Shown: positions 9,807-18,564 of the stretch, one piece after another
How positions within the stretch are numbered: the first letter of the stretch is position 1
How the letters are laid out: each line of letters starts with the position of its first letter
From: JANQEU01 sp965242805
GTDB lineage: Bacteria > Bacteroidota > Bacteroidia > Cytophagales > Cyclobacteriaceae
NCBI GenBank assembly: GCA_965242805.1
Contig: CBDETD010000002.1
Span: 2,542,001 to 2,606,000 of the forward strand
Length of the DNA stretch: 64,000 bases
Direction: 5' to 3'
Notes under the pieces: generated by a model
Seen by the model: the letters and a program-made list of their open reading frames with translations, nothing else
Database searches by the model: none
Told to the model about the DNA's origin: nothing
Translations under genes and position numbers: made by a program

Positions 9807-10412
9807 ATGGACCTACCCGAAGACATTCCAGAAAATCTCGAAAAAAAAGCGAAGGCTCTCGCAAGAGGTAGAGGCAAAGACACTTTATTTCGGGTAACAA
9901 TAAGAAACCAGGCAGACCTCATTGCCATTGCAGATAATAAGGCCAACATGATCATTAGTGTAAATACGATCATTGTATCACTTATTATTGCCGGTTTGGG
10001 ATCCGGAATGAGTTTCGGCCCCTTAAATCTTCTTCAATTCCCACAAATAATTGTACCTCTGACTATTCTATTGATAGGTTGCACCTCATCTGCGATATTC
10101 TCCATTTTCGCCGCTAAGCCGAGATTCTTGAAATCGAAAGTCGCAAATTACAGTGACGGTTCCGATGAGGAATGGAGAAGCATTCTTTTCTTTGGTAATT
10201 ACCGCCATCTTTCGCTCCCGGAATACATGGAAAAAATCCATGATTTGTTGAGCACAAATGACGGAATTTATCGTAACCTTATCATTGACATGTATTTTAA
10301 TGGTCAGGTCCTCCATCGAAAATACCGACTATTGTCATTCTCATACACTTCTTTTCTAATCGGATTGGTTCTTTGTGTCATTATCTATTTGATCCTAAGT
10401 CAAATATTTTGA
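9807..10412 (+). CDS. PycTM/DUF5706-like membrane protein
   Basis: 201-residue membrane protein resembling the family of Pycsar effector PycTM (DUF5706). Its mark is the N-terminal RNQADLIAIADNKANMIISV segment leading into the first membrane helix. Predicted helices are at about 48-66, 80-103 and 176-199, with a charged cytoplasmic stretch between the second and third. The frame is open back to 9528, but that part covers the palindrome and the REP-like hairpin and has unlike composition, so I start at the ATG at 9807; an ATG at 9762 is possible. No uridylate cyclase gene is adjacent, so this is an orphan. Many such homologues are chromosomal with unknown roles. Confidence 0.7.
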   Translation: MDLPEDIPENLEKKAKALARGRGKDTLFRVTIRNQADLIAIADNKANMIISVNTIIVSLIIAGLGSGMSFGPLNLLQFPQIIVPLTILLIGCTSSAIFSIFAAKPRFLKSKVANYSDGSDEEWRSILFFGNYRHLSLPEYMEKIHDLLSTNDGIYRNLIIDMYFNGQVLHRKYRLLSFSYTSFLIGLVLCVIIYLILSQIF

Positions 10413-10502
10413 ATTGAAGGATCGTAGGTAACTAACATTAGCTGATTTCGACCGATTAGATAATTCTTTGAAGGAATATCATCTATTCCCGTAGAATAGA
10501 AC

Positions 10503-11180
10503 ATGGACAAATCCATTTTTTACTTTGTTATTTTCTCATGTTGCTTTTTTTACTCCTGTGATGGAGTTGGTCAATGGAACAACATCTATGTCGAAAGTGC
10601 GTGGGAGGAAAGGGATACCTGGCAACGTGCGGATGAGATAATTGATTATATGAATCTTGATTCCAACTCCCAGGTTGCTGATGTAGGTTGTCATCAGGGT
10701 TATATGACAGTGAAACTTGCTGAAAAGGTTAAATCCGGCGGAAAAGTCTTTGCAGTGGATGTTGACCAATATAAGCTTGACCAGTTGCAGAGAATTGTCA
10801 ATGAGAGAGGTTTCACCGATGAAGTCAAGGTTATCAAGGGGGAGTATGACAATCCCAAATTACCTGAAAATACACTGGATGCTGTGATCATAATGGACAC
10901 TTATCATGAAATAGATCAACACATGAAAGTTCTGGGAAAGGTTTTACTCTCACTGAAACCAGGTGGACTTCTTTTGATCCTTGAACCTATCGCTGATGAA
11001 AGGTTGAATTCCTCAAGAAAGGAGCAGGAAAGGAAACATGAGATTGCCTCAAAGTATGTAGAGAAAGACGTTAGGAAAGCGGGTTTTGAAATAGTTGAAA
11101 AGATCGATCCTTTCATTGATCGGACTAAGGAAAAAGGTGACAAAATGTGGTTGATCCTTTGCAGGAGACCTTATTTGTAG
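10503..11180 (+). CDS. Class I SAM-dependent methyltransferase with lipoprotein-type signal
   Basis: 225 residues. Residues 1-19 form a hydrophobic segment ending FFYSC, a plausible lipoprotein signal with Cys19 lipidated. The remainder is a Rossmann methyltransferase: motif I VADVGCHQGY near 60, acidic motif VFAVDVD near 80, then VIIMDTYHEI and LKPGGLLLILEP. The segment WEERDTWQRADEI is typical of a family usually annotated as a plain methyltransferase. A SAM enzyme with an export signal is odd because SAM is cytosolic. A shorter cytosolic start is not obvious, as the next in-frame Met (about residue 49) is close to the fold. Substrate unknown. Confidence 0.8.
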   Translation: MDKSIFYFVIFSCCFFYSCDGVGQWNNIYVESAWEERDTWQRADEIIDYMNLDSNSQVADVGCHQGYMTVKLAEKVKSGGKVFAVDVDQYKLDQLQRIVNERGFTDEVKVIKGEYDNPKLPENTLDAVIIMDTYHEIDQHMKVLGKVLLSLKPGGLLLILEPIADERLNSSRKEQERKHEIASKYVEKDVRKAGFEIVEKIDPFIDRTKEKGDKMWLILCRRPYL

Positions 11181-11290
11181 ATCTCGGACCTAACAGAACT
11201 AAAATGTGAATCCTCAATACAACTCACCTAGGCTCCCTTCTCCAATTGGCGGATCGGGACAGGCTTCTCACCCAAGAAGGTCTATAAACT

Positions 11291-11311
11291 AAAAAACCCG
11301 ACGATGTCGGG
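11291..11311 (-). terminator. Terminator downstream of tRNA-Asn
   Basis: CCCGAC-GAT-GTCGGG hairpin. Read on the minus strand it is followed by TTTTTT, which suits termination of the tRNA transcript about 15 bases after the mature 3' end. The plus side has a shorter T run. Confidence 0.8.
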
Positions 11312-11325
11312 CTTTATCTCGGAAG

Positions 11326-11399
11326 CTCCCCTTCTTGGACTCGAACCAAGGACCTACTGATTAACAGTCAGCCGCTCTAACCAACTGAGCTAAAGGGGA
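11326..11399 (-). tRNA. tRNA-Asn (anticodon GTT)
   Basis: 74-nt cloverleaf on the minus strand. The acceptor TCCCCTT pairs with AAGGGGA, with discriminator G. The D-arm contains AGCTCAGTTGGTTAGAGC, the anticodon loop CTGTTAA reads GTT, and the T-arm has GGTTCGAGTCC. CCA is not encoded. It stands alone, with its own promoter and terminator. Confidence 0.97.
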
Positions 11400-11419
11400 A
11401 TGTCCTTTAAAAAGGAACG

Positions 11420-11451
11420 CAAATGTAGCTTTTTAGTCAATACACTGCAAA
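11420..11451 (-). promoter_or_regulatory. Bacteroidota-type promoter of tRNA-Asn
   Basis: On the minus strand, a TTTG box (11448-11451), a 20-base spacer and TACATTTG (11420-11427) match the TTTG/TAnnTTTG primary-sigma consensus of Bacteroidota. The -7 box ends 20 bases before the mature tRNA 5' end. Confidence 0.8.
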
Positions 11452-11573
11452 GTCTTTTTTTGAAAAAAATATTTTAACCTGTTCTAAAAGTACAATCCCA
11501 TTGCTTCGTAACCTTTCTTGGGTGATAAACCTCCTGATCACACACTGAATGAAAATACCTTATATTTCCAATT

Positions 11574-12590
11574 ATGAAAGTCTTAGCCCCAAGCACCTTC
11601 TTTTTATTTCTTTTCTCCTGTGTCCAAACCGGAAGTGATGGTAATCAAAATGCGTCGGAATCAGTGCCTGTTGACAATTCAAAAATTCCGGTCATCTTCG
11701 ACACGGATGCAAATAACGAACTTGATGATCAGCATGCAATGGCTTACTTGTTTTTCAATAATGATATTTTCGATGTGGTGGGTGTGACTGTCAACGCCAC
11801 TTTCAACGGCGGGGATATCGATGGACACTATTCCGAAGCCGAAAGGATCATGAGACTTTGTGACGTCTATCAAAAGATCCCACTAATTGCTGGAGCAAAT
11901 GGAGATTTCACAGAAATTCAGAGCACTATAGACAATCAAGATTACGATGGAAAGAAGGCGGTTGATTTCATAGTAAAGGAAGCAAGGAAAGACAGGAATG
12001 AAAAGCTTATTCTATTACCTGTCGGAAAATTAACCAACATCGCTCTCGCCCTTAAGGTTGCTCCGGACATCAGAGATCGGGTAAGGATCGTTTGGTTGGG
12101 ATCTAATTATCCCGAGAAGGGCGAATATAACCAGGTCAACGACATCCCATCTCTCAACTACATTCTTGAGCAGGAAGTCCCCTTCGAAATGGTCATGGTA
12201 CGTTACGGAGATCCTTCAGGATCCGATGCCGTAAGAGCTACTCCGGAGGATATCTTTTCAAAAATGCCTGGCCAGGGTCCTACTATACAGGAGTCAATAA
12301 TAGGTCGCCATGGAGGCTCATTCAATACTTTTGGGGATTACTCTGTCGGCCTTTTCAAAAATGCAGAAATGCATGGGGATCCTCCATCCAGAGCTTTATT
12401 CGATATGGTGGCAGTTGCCATTCTGAAGAATATTAAATGGGGAGAGTTTAACAAGATACCAGCTCCTAAACTGGTAAATGAAACATGGGTTGAAAGGCCC
12501 GAGAACCCGAGAGTGATCGGGATATGGGAAAACTTTGATTCTAACTCCATATTAGAAGATTTCTATTCCGTAATGCAACAGGCTAAATAA
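11574..12590 (+). CDS. Nucleoside hydrolase (inosine/uridine-preferring type), lipoprotein
   Basis: Hydrolyses the N-glycosidic bond of nucleosides to free base and ribose. The family Ca2+-binding signature is present at residues 43-52 as DTDANNELDD, followed by HAMAYLF. The N-terminus has a hydrophobic stretch ending LFSC, so Cys16 is probably lipidated and the enzyme should work in the periplasm or at the surface in nucleoside scavenging. Length (338) is normal. A late acidic residue of the active site probably lies in the SRALFDMVAVAIL segment near 280. It stands alone. Confidence 0.9.
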   Translation: MKVLAPSTFFLFLFSCVQTGSDGNQNASESVPVDNSKIPVIFDTDANNELDDQHAMAYLFFNNDIFDVVGVTVNATFNGGDIDGHYSEAERIMRLCDVYQKIPLIAGANGDFTEIQSTIDNQDYDGKKAVDFIVKEARKDRNEKLILLPVGKLTNIALALKVAPDIRDRVRIVWLGSNYPEKGEYNQVNDIPSLNYILEQEVPFEMVMVRYGDPSGSDAVRATPEDIFSKMPGQGPTIQESIIGRHGGSFNTFGDYSVGLFKNAEMHGDPPSRALFDMVAVAILKNIKWGEFNKIPAPKLVNETWVERPENPRVIGIWENFDSNSILEDFYSVMQQAK

Positions 12591-12637
12591 GCATCAATTA
12601 TGGTATTTCCGTTCAGTTTGAATGTTTTTTCAATAGT

Positions 12638-13108
12638 CTAAAGGGGTTCTCTCTCCTTCGAAAAATCAGATCCCCTGGACTCCACCAACCTCTTAAATGT
12701 ATTCGAGTCTTTTGAGGCGATATTCTTGATCTTATTTTTAATAATCGGAAGCAATAACTTGAGAAAAAGGATCTTACCCCTTCCTTTCCATATCAGTTTG
12801 ATATGAGTTCCTGACTTTGCAGGTTCAAAGATCGATTCTACCTCAGCCTGTAAGTATGGACCTGAAACTTTTGAAACGTACTTTTTGCCTGGATCAGCAT
12901 ACAGTAATTCATCTTCCATAATATGAAGTTTGCCTTTTTGCCGATAATAAAGCATGGCTCTTGATCCGGGTTCCCCTGGTTTCCCCTTCACCGGTTCAAA
13001 TCGCTCGAGGTCGGTTGTCCAATAGGTTGCATTTCCAGGATTCAAAAATGCAGCCAAAACAACCTCCTGTGATTTTTCGACAAAAACTTCAATTTCAAAA
13101 TTGACCAT
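12638..13108 (-). CDS. SRPBCC/START-like domain protein
   Basis: 156 residues with a helix-grip (Bet v1-like) pattern: an opening beta strand FEIEVFVEKSQEVV, then FLNPGNATYWTTDLERFEP, a run of beta strands with MEDELLYADPGKKYV, and a long basic C-terminal helix (ILFLKLLLPIIKNKIKNI). Such domains bind hydrophobic ligands or act as polyketide cyclase-like enzymes; the ligand is unknown. No partner gene overlaps it. Confidence 0.7.
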   Translation of the reverse strand: MVNFEIEVFVEKSQEVVLAAFLNPGNATYWTTDLERFEPVKGKPGEPGSRAMLYYRQKGKLHIMEDELLYADPGKKYVSKVSGPYLQAEVESIFEPAKSGTHIKLIWKGRGKILFLKLLLPIIKNKIKNIASKDSNTFKRLVESRGSDFSKEREPL

Positions 13109-13289
13109 ACTTGATAGTTGAAATCGTACTTCACGAGAAAGCTTATACTATGGAAACAATATTCAACAAAATCTTGATCCGGACTGGGATTTTTGACGGA
13201 TTCAGGAGAACTCAGGAATTAGAATTTTCAAGATTCCCTTCTATAGTTACCGGCAGGCTACGATCTGCTTCAACAAATTGGAATTGAAG

Positions 13290-13721
13290 TTACTGATTCT
13301 TAGCGAATTTCATTCTTAGGAGAAATTGGCCGGTTTCTTCATGTACATACTCATCCACGACAACAAATCCATAATTCCTGTAAAATCTGCAACCTATTTT
13401 ATTGTTCTTGAAGACTTGAACCTCGAGTTCTTCAAATTGGGAACTAACAAAATCCATTAATTGCCGCCCAATACCCTGACCAAACTTCTCGGGCCTGACA
13501 AAGATCGCTCCTACTTCACTTCCGATCATGCTTATAAATCCATCCAAGCCTTTATTATTCGGGTAAACCCAGGTTTTTGTGTTAGGTATATAGACCTCCC
13601 TGGTATTTTTTTCTTCCTTTTCCAGAAAAGCCTTGTCCATAAAGGGGTGAGCAACAGTTGTAGATTGTCGCCACACGTCGATCAATTCTTCGACATCCGA
13701 CTGCTCAAACTCTCGTATCAT
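13290..13721 (-). CDS. GNAT family N-acetyltransferase
   Basis: 143 residues with the GNAT fold. The N-terminal strand MIREFEQSDVEELIDVWRQST resembles YjaB-type members, the acetyl-CoA pyrophosphate loop is EKFGQGIGRQLMDF (Q/RxxGxG/A), and the C-terminal FYRNYGFVVVDEYVHEE is typical of motif B. It should acetylate a small-molecule amine or a protein, substrate unknown. It begins 1 base from the end of the upstream minus-strand membrane-protein gene, so it is likely co-transcribed with the sigma-factor locus. Confidence 0.85.
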   Translation of the reverse strand: MIREFEQSDVEELIDVWRQSTTVAHPFMDKAFLEKEEKNTREVYIPNTKTWVYPNNKGLDGFISMIGSEVGAIFVRPEKFGQGIGRQLMDFVSSQFEELEVQVFKNNKIGCRFYRNYGFVVVDEYVHEETGQFLLRMKFAKNQ

Positions 13722-13722
13722 C

Positions 13723-14385
13723 TTAGGATTGGTCTCTAAGGTCCTCCATTTCTGAAATCAACTCCTCTAGTTTGGTGAATATATTTCCATATACAATACC
13801 AACATCCCAACTATATATTCGGCCACCAAAAATGGTAAGTACAGCAATAATTAGTAAAACAAAGACAACCAATACAAGTGGAACCCCATGTATTAAAATT
13901 AAATCCGGAAATGCGCCTAGCATCTTTCTAGCAATTAATTCGCCAGGATTCTTCCCATTAATGTCGCCAAACCAGAAACCCAAAACGAATAGAGCAAAGA
14001 AAATCGGATAATAGAATCCCGCCATCCGCCTATTAATCCGTAGTTGTGATTTCATCCAGTGGTCGAATTTCTTGAGATAATCGTAGCTGTTGGAGCTTTT
14101 ATCTATTTCCCTCAACGATCTCAATAATTTTCTATTAACAAAAACTATTATGGTCAAAGTGATAAAAAACCCTACTCCCATTATAGGAAATCCGAGGAGA
14201 ATAGAGAGTCCAAGAAAGATTAAGGAACCTATGACGATGGCATTTAGGTTGATCCTGAACATTCTCTCAAACTTATCAATGATATGCATTGATTTCTTAT
14301 TATACAGATCATTGAGTTTTGGTGCAATTAGTGCATCGGCTTTAAGAAAGCCTTCCTTCCAAATAGTTTCAATTGATTTTTCCAT
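13723..14385 (-). CDS. Membrane protein paired with ECF sigma factor
   Basis: 220 residues with four predicted membrane helices, at about 47-63, 65-83, 122-139 and 163-186, a basic loop between helices 2 and 3, and an acidic C-terminal helix. It starts 17 bases inside the sigma gene, so the two are translationally coupled. Such pairs are frequent in Bacteroidota. A role as anti-sigma or membrane sensor is an inference from linkage, since no zinc-finger motif is visible. Confidence 0.7.
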   Translation of the reverse strand: MEKSIETIWKEGFLKADALIAPKLNDLYNKKSMHIIDKFERMFRINLNAIVIGSLIFLGLSILLGFPIMGVGFFITLTIIVFVNRKLLRSLREIDKSSNSYDYLKKFDHWMKSQLRINRRMAGFYYPIFFALFVLGFWFGDINGKNPGELIARKMLGAFPDLILIHGVPLVLVVFVLLIIAVLTIFGGRIYSWDVGIVYGNIFTKLEELISEMEDLRDQS

Positions 14386-14860
14386 CCAATAATTTCTTTA
14401 ATCGTTCCTTTATCCTTTTGATCCGTACCCCGATATTATTCGGATTGGTACCCATTATTTCTGCGATCTCCTGGTACGACTTTTCCTCGAGGTAAAGTAA
14501 TATCACCCCTCTGTCGACTTCCGATAATCTTTTAATGGCCTTATAAAGCAGATCAAGAGACTCATCTGAAAATGCTTTATTATCTTCTGTCAGAGCTTCT
14601 CCAGGATGATGGGCTACCAAATGATGTTGAGTATTTTTCTCTTTTTTGAGAAGAGTCAAACACACATTTAAAGAGAGTCGATAGACCCACGTAGACCATT
14701 CGGCTTGCCCACGAAATTTATCTCTGCTCCGCCAGATCTGGAGACAAACCTCCTGGTAGTAATCCTTAAAATCCTCTTCAGAATTTGTGTATGCGCGACA
14801 TATCTTGATAATGATGCCTGCATAAGGTAAAACCGAAGACCTATAGAAATCGCTACTCAA
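14369..14860 (-). CDS. ECF-type RNA polymerase sigma factor
   Basis: 163 residues with region 2 (DFKDYYQEVCLQIWRSRDKFRGQAEWSTWVYRLSLN, read in two parts around residues 31-65) and region 4 with a helix-turn-helix (SYQEIAEIMGTNPNNIGVRIKRIKERL) near 128-155. It should redirect RNA polymerase to an envelope or nutrient regulon. Its 3' end overlaps the membrane-protein gene, the likely regulator. Confidence 0.92.
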   Translation of the reverse strand: MSSDFYRSSVLPYAGIIIKICRAYTNSEEDFKDYYQEVCLQIWRSRDKFRGQAEWSTWVYRLSLNVCLTLLKKEKNTQHHLVAHHPGEALTEDNKAFSDESLDLLYKAIKRLSEVDRGVILLYLEEKSYQEIAEIMGTNPNNIGVRIKRIKERLKKLLDGKIN

Positions 14861-15053
14861 CTGTTTTATCCATTTAGTGGATGAATATCTCTAATTATTA
14901 CAGCCTCGAGAAATATATTTTAATTCCTACGAAATTTATCCTCCTGGTATGATCTCCGTTGGGTTTGAGTTCCTTTTAACTCCCCTATTTTTCCGTCATT
15001 TTTAGTAGAAGGATTTATTGACGAAATTTCTACCAGGTTATTGTTTTTCGCAC

Positions 15054-16205
15054 ATGGAGATCTTAAACCCAAAAAAGGGGATCTTGATAACAGTTTTGGC
15101 TGTTGTCGTAATCACCCTTACTTCAATAATTAATACTGATCCACGTTACCAAACCATAGTTACAGTGGATCCTCAAGCCTCATTAAAGACAAAGGCTCTA
15201 TTGTTCAATTTGAAAAACCTAGCCCAGGATCACATCCTATTCGGGCATCAAGATGCATTGGCGTACGGAGTGAACTGGAAAGATTGGCACAAACAACGCT
15301 CTGACGTGAAGGACATTATTGGAAAGCATCCGGCAGTTTTCGGATGGGATGTGAGCAAGATCGGCAGATACCCGCATAATATCGATACTGTGGATTTTGA
15401 TTCCATGAAGGAATGGATCAAGGAAGCCTATAAAATGGGTGGTATTAACACCATAAGCTGGCATATGGATAATTTCCACGGAGGTGATTCATGGACAGTA
15501 GGTAAAAAAGTAGTTAAGAGTATTTTACCCGGGGGAGATAAACATGTGGAATACAAAGCAAAGCTTGATCTGTTTGCAGATTTTGTAAAGGACCTCAAAG
15601 TAGGATTTCTATTTAAAGAACAAATACCTATAGTTTTCAGACCTTTCCATGAACACACGGGTTCATGGTTTTGGTGGGGTCGGAAACACTGCACCGCTGA
15701 CGAATACATTGCTCTATGGAGGTTCACTGTAGACTACCTGCATCAGGAAAAGGAAATCCACAATTTACTTTGGGTATATTCTCCGGACGTATTTCGTGAT
15801 AAAGATCATTATCTTGAGTACTATCCGGGTGATGAATATGTTGACATCCTCGGACTGGATGACTATCACGATGTTGGCTCCCATGGGAATCCAAAAAAAC
15901 TGACTTCGAGGTTAAAACAACTTGTGGATCTGGCAAAAGAAAAAGACAAGATCCCGGCTCTTACAGAAACAGGATTTGAATCCATACCTGATGAATCATG
16001 GTGGACGGATACCTTACTTGAGAATATCGTGAAGGATTCAGCAGCTTCCAAAATAGCCTGGCTACTTGTATGGAGGAACGCTAGAAAAGATCATCACTTT
16101 GGGCCTTTTCCTGGCCATTTGAGTGCTCCCAATTTCACGGAGTTTGCCAATAGTCCTATTGTCCTGTTCAGTGATGACCTTCCCGATTTATACAACTTAC
16201 CTTAA
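15054..16205 (+). CDS. Beta-mannanase-like glycoside hydrolase, GH26 family
   Basis: Cleaves beta-1,4-mannan-type polymers by a retaining mechanism. With the start at 15054 the acid/base is Glu200 in RPFHEHTGSWFWWG and the nucleophile Glu305 in TETGFES, both classic GH26 positions. Aromatic subsites such as NTISWHMDNF and HEHTGSWFWWG are present. Residues 8-26 form a single hydrophobic signal or anchor; the frame upstream to a TTG at 15018 would put 12 extra residues before it. It lies 11 bases from a second glycosidase-like gene, and the two are probably one operon. Confidence 0.93.
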   Translation: MEILNPKKGILITVLAVVVITLTSIINTDPRYQTIVTVDPQASLKTKALLFNLKNLAQDHILFGHQDALAYGVNWKDWHKQRSDVKDIIGKHPAVFGWDVSKIGRYPHNIDTVDFDSMKEWIKEAYKMGGINTISWHMDNFHGGDSWTVGKKVVKSILPGGDKHVEYKAKLDLFADFVKDLKVGFLFKEQIPIVFRPFHEHTGSWFWWGRKHCTADEYIALWRFTVDYLHQEKEIHNLLWVYSPDVFRDKDHYLEYYPGDEYVDILGLDDYHDVGSHGNPKKLTSRLKQLVDLAKEKDKIPALTETGFESIPDESWWTDTLLENIVKDSAASKIAWLLVWRNARKDHHFGPFPGHLSAPNFTEFANSPIVLFSDDLPDLYNLP

Positions 16206-16216
16206 CAGCTGATTTT

Positions 16217-18013
16217 ATGGGAATTAATAAAATCCAACTTCTCGTTATTTATTTGTTTGGTCTGACTCAGGCCCACTGTCAGGAGGAGAATTTCATAAAG
16301 AATCAACCGATAACTTTTAATTTTGTCATCGAAAGTACCTCTGAGACTGCCAAAGACAATCCCTTCCTGGATTATCGCCTGGATATGGAATTCAGTTTTG
16401 ATAACCTGGTATTTAAGGTCCCTGCTTACTATGCGGCCGATGGAAATGCATCGGAAACCGGAGCATCTGAAGGAGGCGTCTGGCGTGTGAAATTCACGCC
16501 TAATAAAGTTGGTCGATGGCGTTATTATGTTTCATTTCAAAAAGGGAAAGACATTGCAATTAATGAGGATCCATATGTCGGAGATCCGATATCACCATAT
16601 CATGGACGATCAGGAAGTTTCATTGTGTCGGACATTTCGGCAGATGCCACAGCTTTTGATCGATCGGGGAGACTCCAATACAATGGCAGCAGATATCTGT
16701 TCACGGAAGATGGTAAACCACTTCTAAAATTTGGCGCGAATTCCCCAGAGAACTTCTTCGCGTATGCTGAATTCGATGGGACTTATTCTTATGACAGCAC
16801 CAAACAATTCCTTAAAACATGGGATCCACATAAAGACGACTGGAAGAAAGCTGATCCTATATGGAAAGATGGAAAAGGAAAAGGGATCATTGGAGCGCTT
16901 AACTATTTGGCCTCGAAGGGGATGAACTCAGTTTATGCCCTTACTTTAAACATAGAGGGTGATGCCCGCGATGTATGGCCCTTCATTTCGCACAAAAAGG
17001 AGGATTTCACAAGGTACGATGTAAGCAAATTAGCTCAGTGGGATATTGTTATTTCCCATGCTGAATCCCTGGGAATCATCATGCATCTTTTGACCCAGGA
17101 AAAAGAAAATGAATTGATCCTGGATGATGGGTATACCTTGACTGAGCGTAAACTTTATTATCGGGAACTGATCGCCAGATTTGGATACCATAAAAATATC
17201 ATTTGGAACATGGGTGAAGAAAATGGTGCGGCACCCTTCTGGCGACAAGGACAAAACGATCAGCAAAGGTTTGCGATGATCCGATATTTAAAGGATCATG
17301 ACCCTTATATGAATCCAATTGTGATACACACATTACCGGAAGCTCATGAGAGGGATTTGATAGTTGATCCCTTACTCGGATTTGACAGGTTGGATGGACT
17401 CTCAATGCAGATATCAAATGTGTTTGAAATACATGAAACCATAAAGGACTGGGTACTGAAATCACAAAAGGCCAACCGGCCTTGGATGGTTATGATGGAT
17501 GAAATCGGACCATGGCACACAGGTACGCGAACCGATGAAGACGATCCTCGTCACGACACATTACGTAGAGAAGTTCTTTGGGGAACATTATTAGCGGGTG
17601 GAGCTGGAGTGGAATGGTATTTTGGCTGGAACAAACCTCCCAATGATCTGAATGCAGAAGATTGGCGAAGTAGAAATAATATCTGGGAACAATCAAAAAT
17701 AGCTATTGACATATTTAATCAAATTCCGTTTTGGGAAATGACAAACATGAATGAAATTTTGTCATCCAAGAATAATTACTGCTTTGGAAAAACTGGTGGT
17801 CCTTATCTCATATATATGAAGCACGGAGGTAGTAGTACAATAGATCTTAACCCTACTGAAGGGGAATTTAATATTCACTGGTATAATCCAAGGGAAGGTG
17901 GATCCCACCAAGCCGGATCAGTAAAAAAGATCCAAGGAGGAGACATACGGAGTATTGGAAATCCCCCCATGGAGGAAGGTATGGATTGGGTAGTCATCTT
18001 GAAACGAGATTAG
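16217..18013 (+). CDS. DUF5060-type putative glycoside hydrolase
   Basis: 598-residue secreted protein with signal peptide 1-22 (ending TQAHCQ). An N-terminal beta-sandwich (about 28-140) resembles DUF5060, with GVWRVKFTPNKVGRWRYYVSF. The central region (150-500) has TIM-barrel-like features (LKFGANSPENFF, NMGEENG, MDEIGPWHTG) with candidate acidic residues in NMGEENG and MMDEIG. The C-terminal segment resembles the putative collagen-binding domain found at the end of such enzymes (YWYNPR-type INHWYNPREGG pattern). It probably acts on the same polymer as the GH26 gene just upstream. Specificity cannot be read from sequence. Confidence 0.8.
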   Translation: MGINKIQLLVIYLFGLTQAHCQEENFIKNQPITFNFVIESTSETAKDNPFLDYRLDMEFSFDNLVFKVPAYYAADGNASETGASEGGVWRVKFTPNKVGRWRYYVSFQKGKDIAINEDPYVGDPISPYHGRSGSFIVSDISADATAFDRSGRLQYNGSRYLFTEDGKPLLKFGANSPENFFAYAEFDGTYSYDSTKQFLKTWDPHKDDWKKADPIWKDGKGKGIIGALNYLASKGMNSVYALTLNIEGDARDVWPFISHKKEDFTRYDVSKLAQWDIVISHAESLGIIMHLLTQEKENELILDDGYTLTERKLYYRELIARFGYHKNIIWNMGEENGAAPFWRQGQNDQQRFAMIRYLKDHDPYMNPIVIHTLPEAHERDLIVDPLLGFDRLDGLSMQISNVFEIHETIKDWVLKSQKANRPWMVMMDEIGPWHTGTRTDEDDPRHDTLRREVLWGTLLAGGAGVEWYFGWNKPPNDLNAEDWRSRNNIWEQSKIAIDIFNQIPFWEMTNMNEILSSKNNYCFGKTGGPYLIYMKHGGSSTIDLNPTEGEFNIHWYNPREGGSHQAGSVKKIQGGDIRSIGNPPMEEGMDWVVILKRD

Positions 18014-18447
18014 ACTTTAAGAAACCAAAGTCGTCGATCCTCCCTCTGAACCTTACCATCCTGAAGGATCAGTTCATATGCATCCATACCGTATTCCACA
18101 TCTTCGTATTTCAATTTTGATATGCACGTCTTGAACTCCTGTAAAGTATATGGATTTAGATCCATTTTTAATTTTTTCTCCTTGCGATCTACTTTCAAAC
18201 GATCTAGGCCTTCAATATATCTCCATTCCATGATATCAAATGATTCGTGATGATAGCTTCCCAGATCTTTAAGAGGATCCTTTTTAGTCTCCAGTGGCGT
18301 AAGGTCAATTATTAACTTCCGGGAAGTTTCTAATTCCCTGAGCAAATCCAGGACCTGATCACATGTTTCCACCGAGCTACCAAAAAATACATCACCAACA
18401 AATTTTGAGCTTTTTTGTGGTGGGTAATATCTGAGGTATATCTCCAA
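18010..18447 (-). CDS. Uncharacterised 145-residue protein
   Basis: Not recognised. A soluble, charged protein with no signal or membrane segment. The N-terminal half looks alpha/beta (RKLIIDLTPLETKK); the C-terminal half is basic and ends RRLWFLKV. Its stop region overlaps the end of the convergent DUF5060 gene by 4 bases. Composition fits the local coding style and the frame is intact over 145 codons, so it is probably real. Confidence 0.6.
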   Translation of the reverse strand: MEIYLRYYPPQKSSKFVGDVFFGSSVETCDQVLDLLRELETSRKLIIDLTPLETKKDPLKDLGSYHHESFDIMEWRYIEGLDRLKVDRKEKKLKMDLNPYTLQEFKTCISKLKYEDVEYGMDAYELILQDGKVQREDRRLWFLKV

Positions 18448-18564
18448 GATCAGCTAACGTATCATTCGAGCCAAAATATGCCCAATAAATCCCATAATAT
18501 TCTGTTTCATCAGAGATTTATTGAATAAAAATTTGCTGAAAGGTAAATTGCCCGGAATATTGTC

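Noticed and set aside
13150..13287. A 45-codon open frame on plus between the SRPBCC and GNAT genes
   Set aside because: No signal, domain or coupling to a neighbour; a frame this length is common by chance in A/T-rich DNA.
1..18013. A polysaccharide utilisation locus linking GH78, GH26 and the DUF5060-type gene
   Set aside because: No SusC/SusD pair is present, and the GH78 gene is on the other strand 12 kb away; only the adjacent GH26 and DUF5060-type genes look linked.
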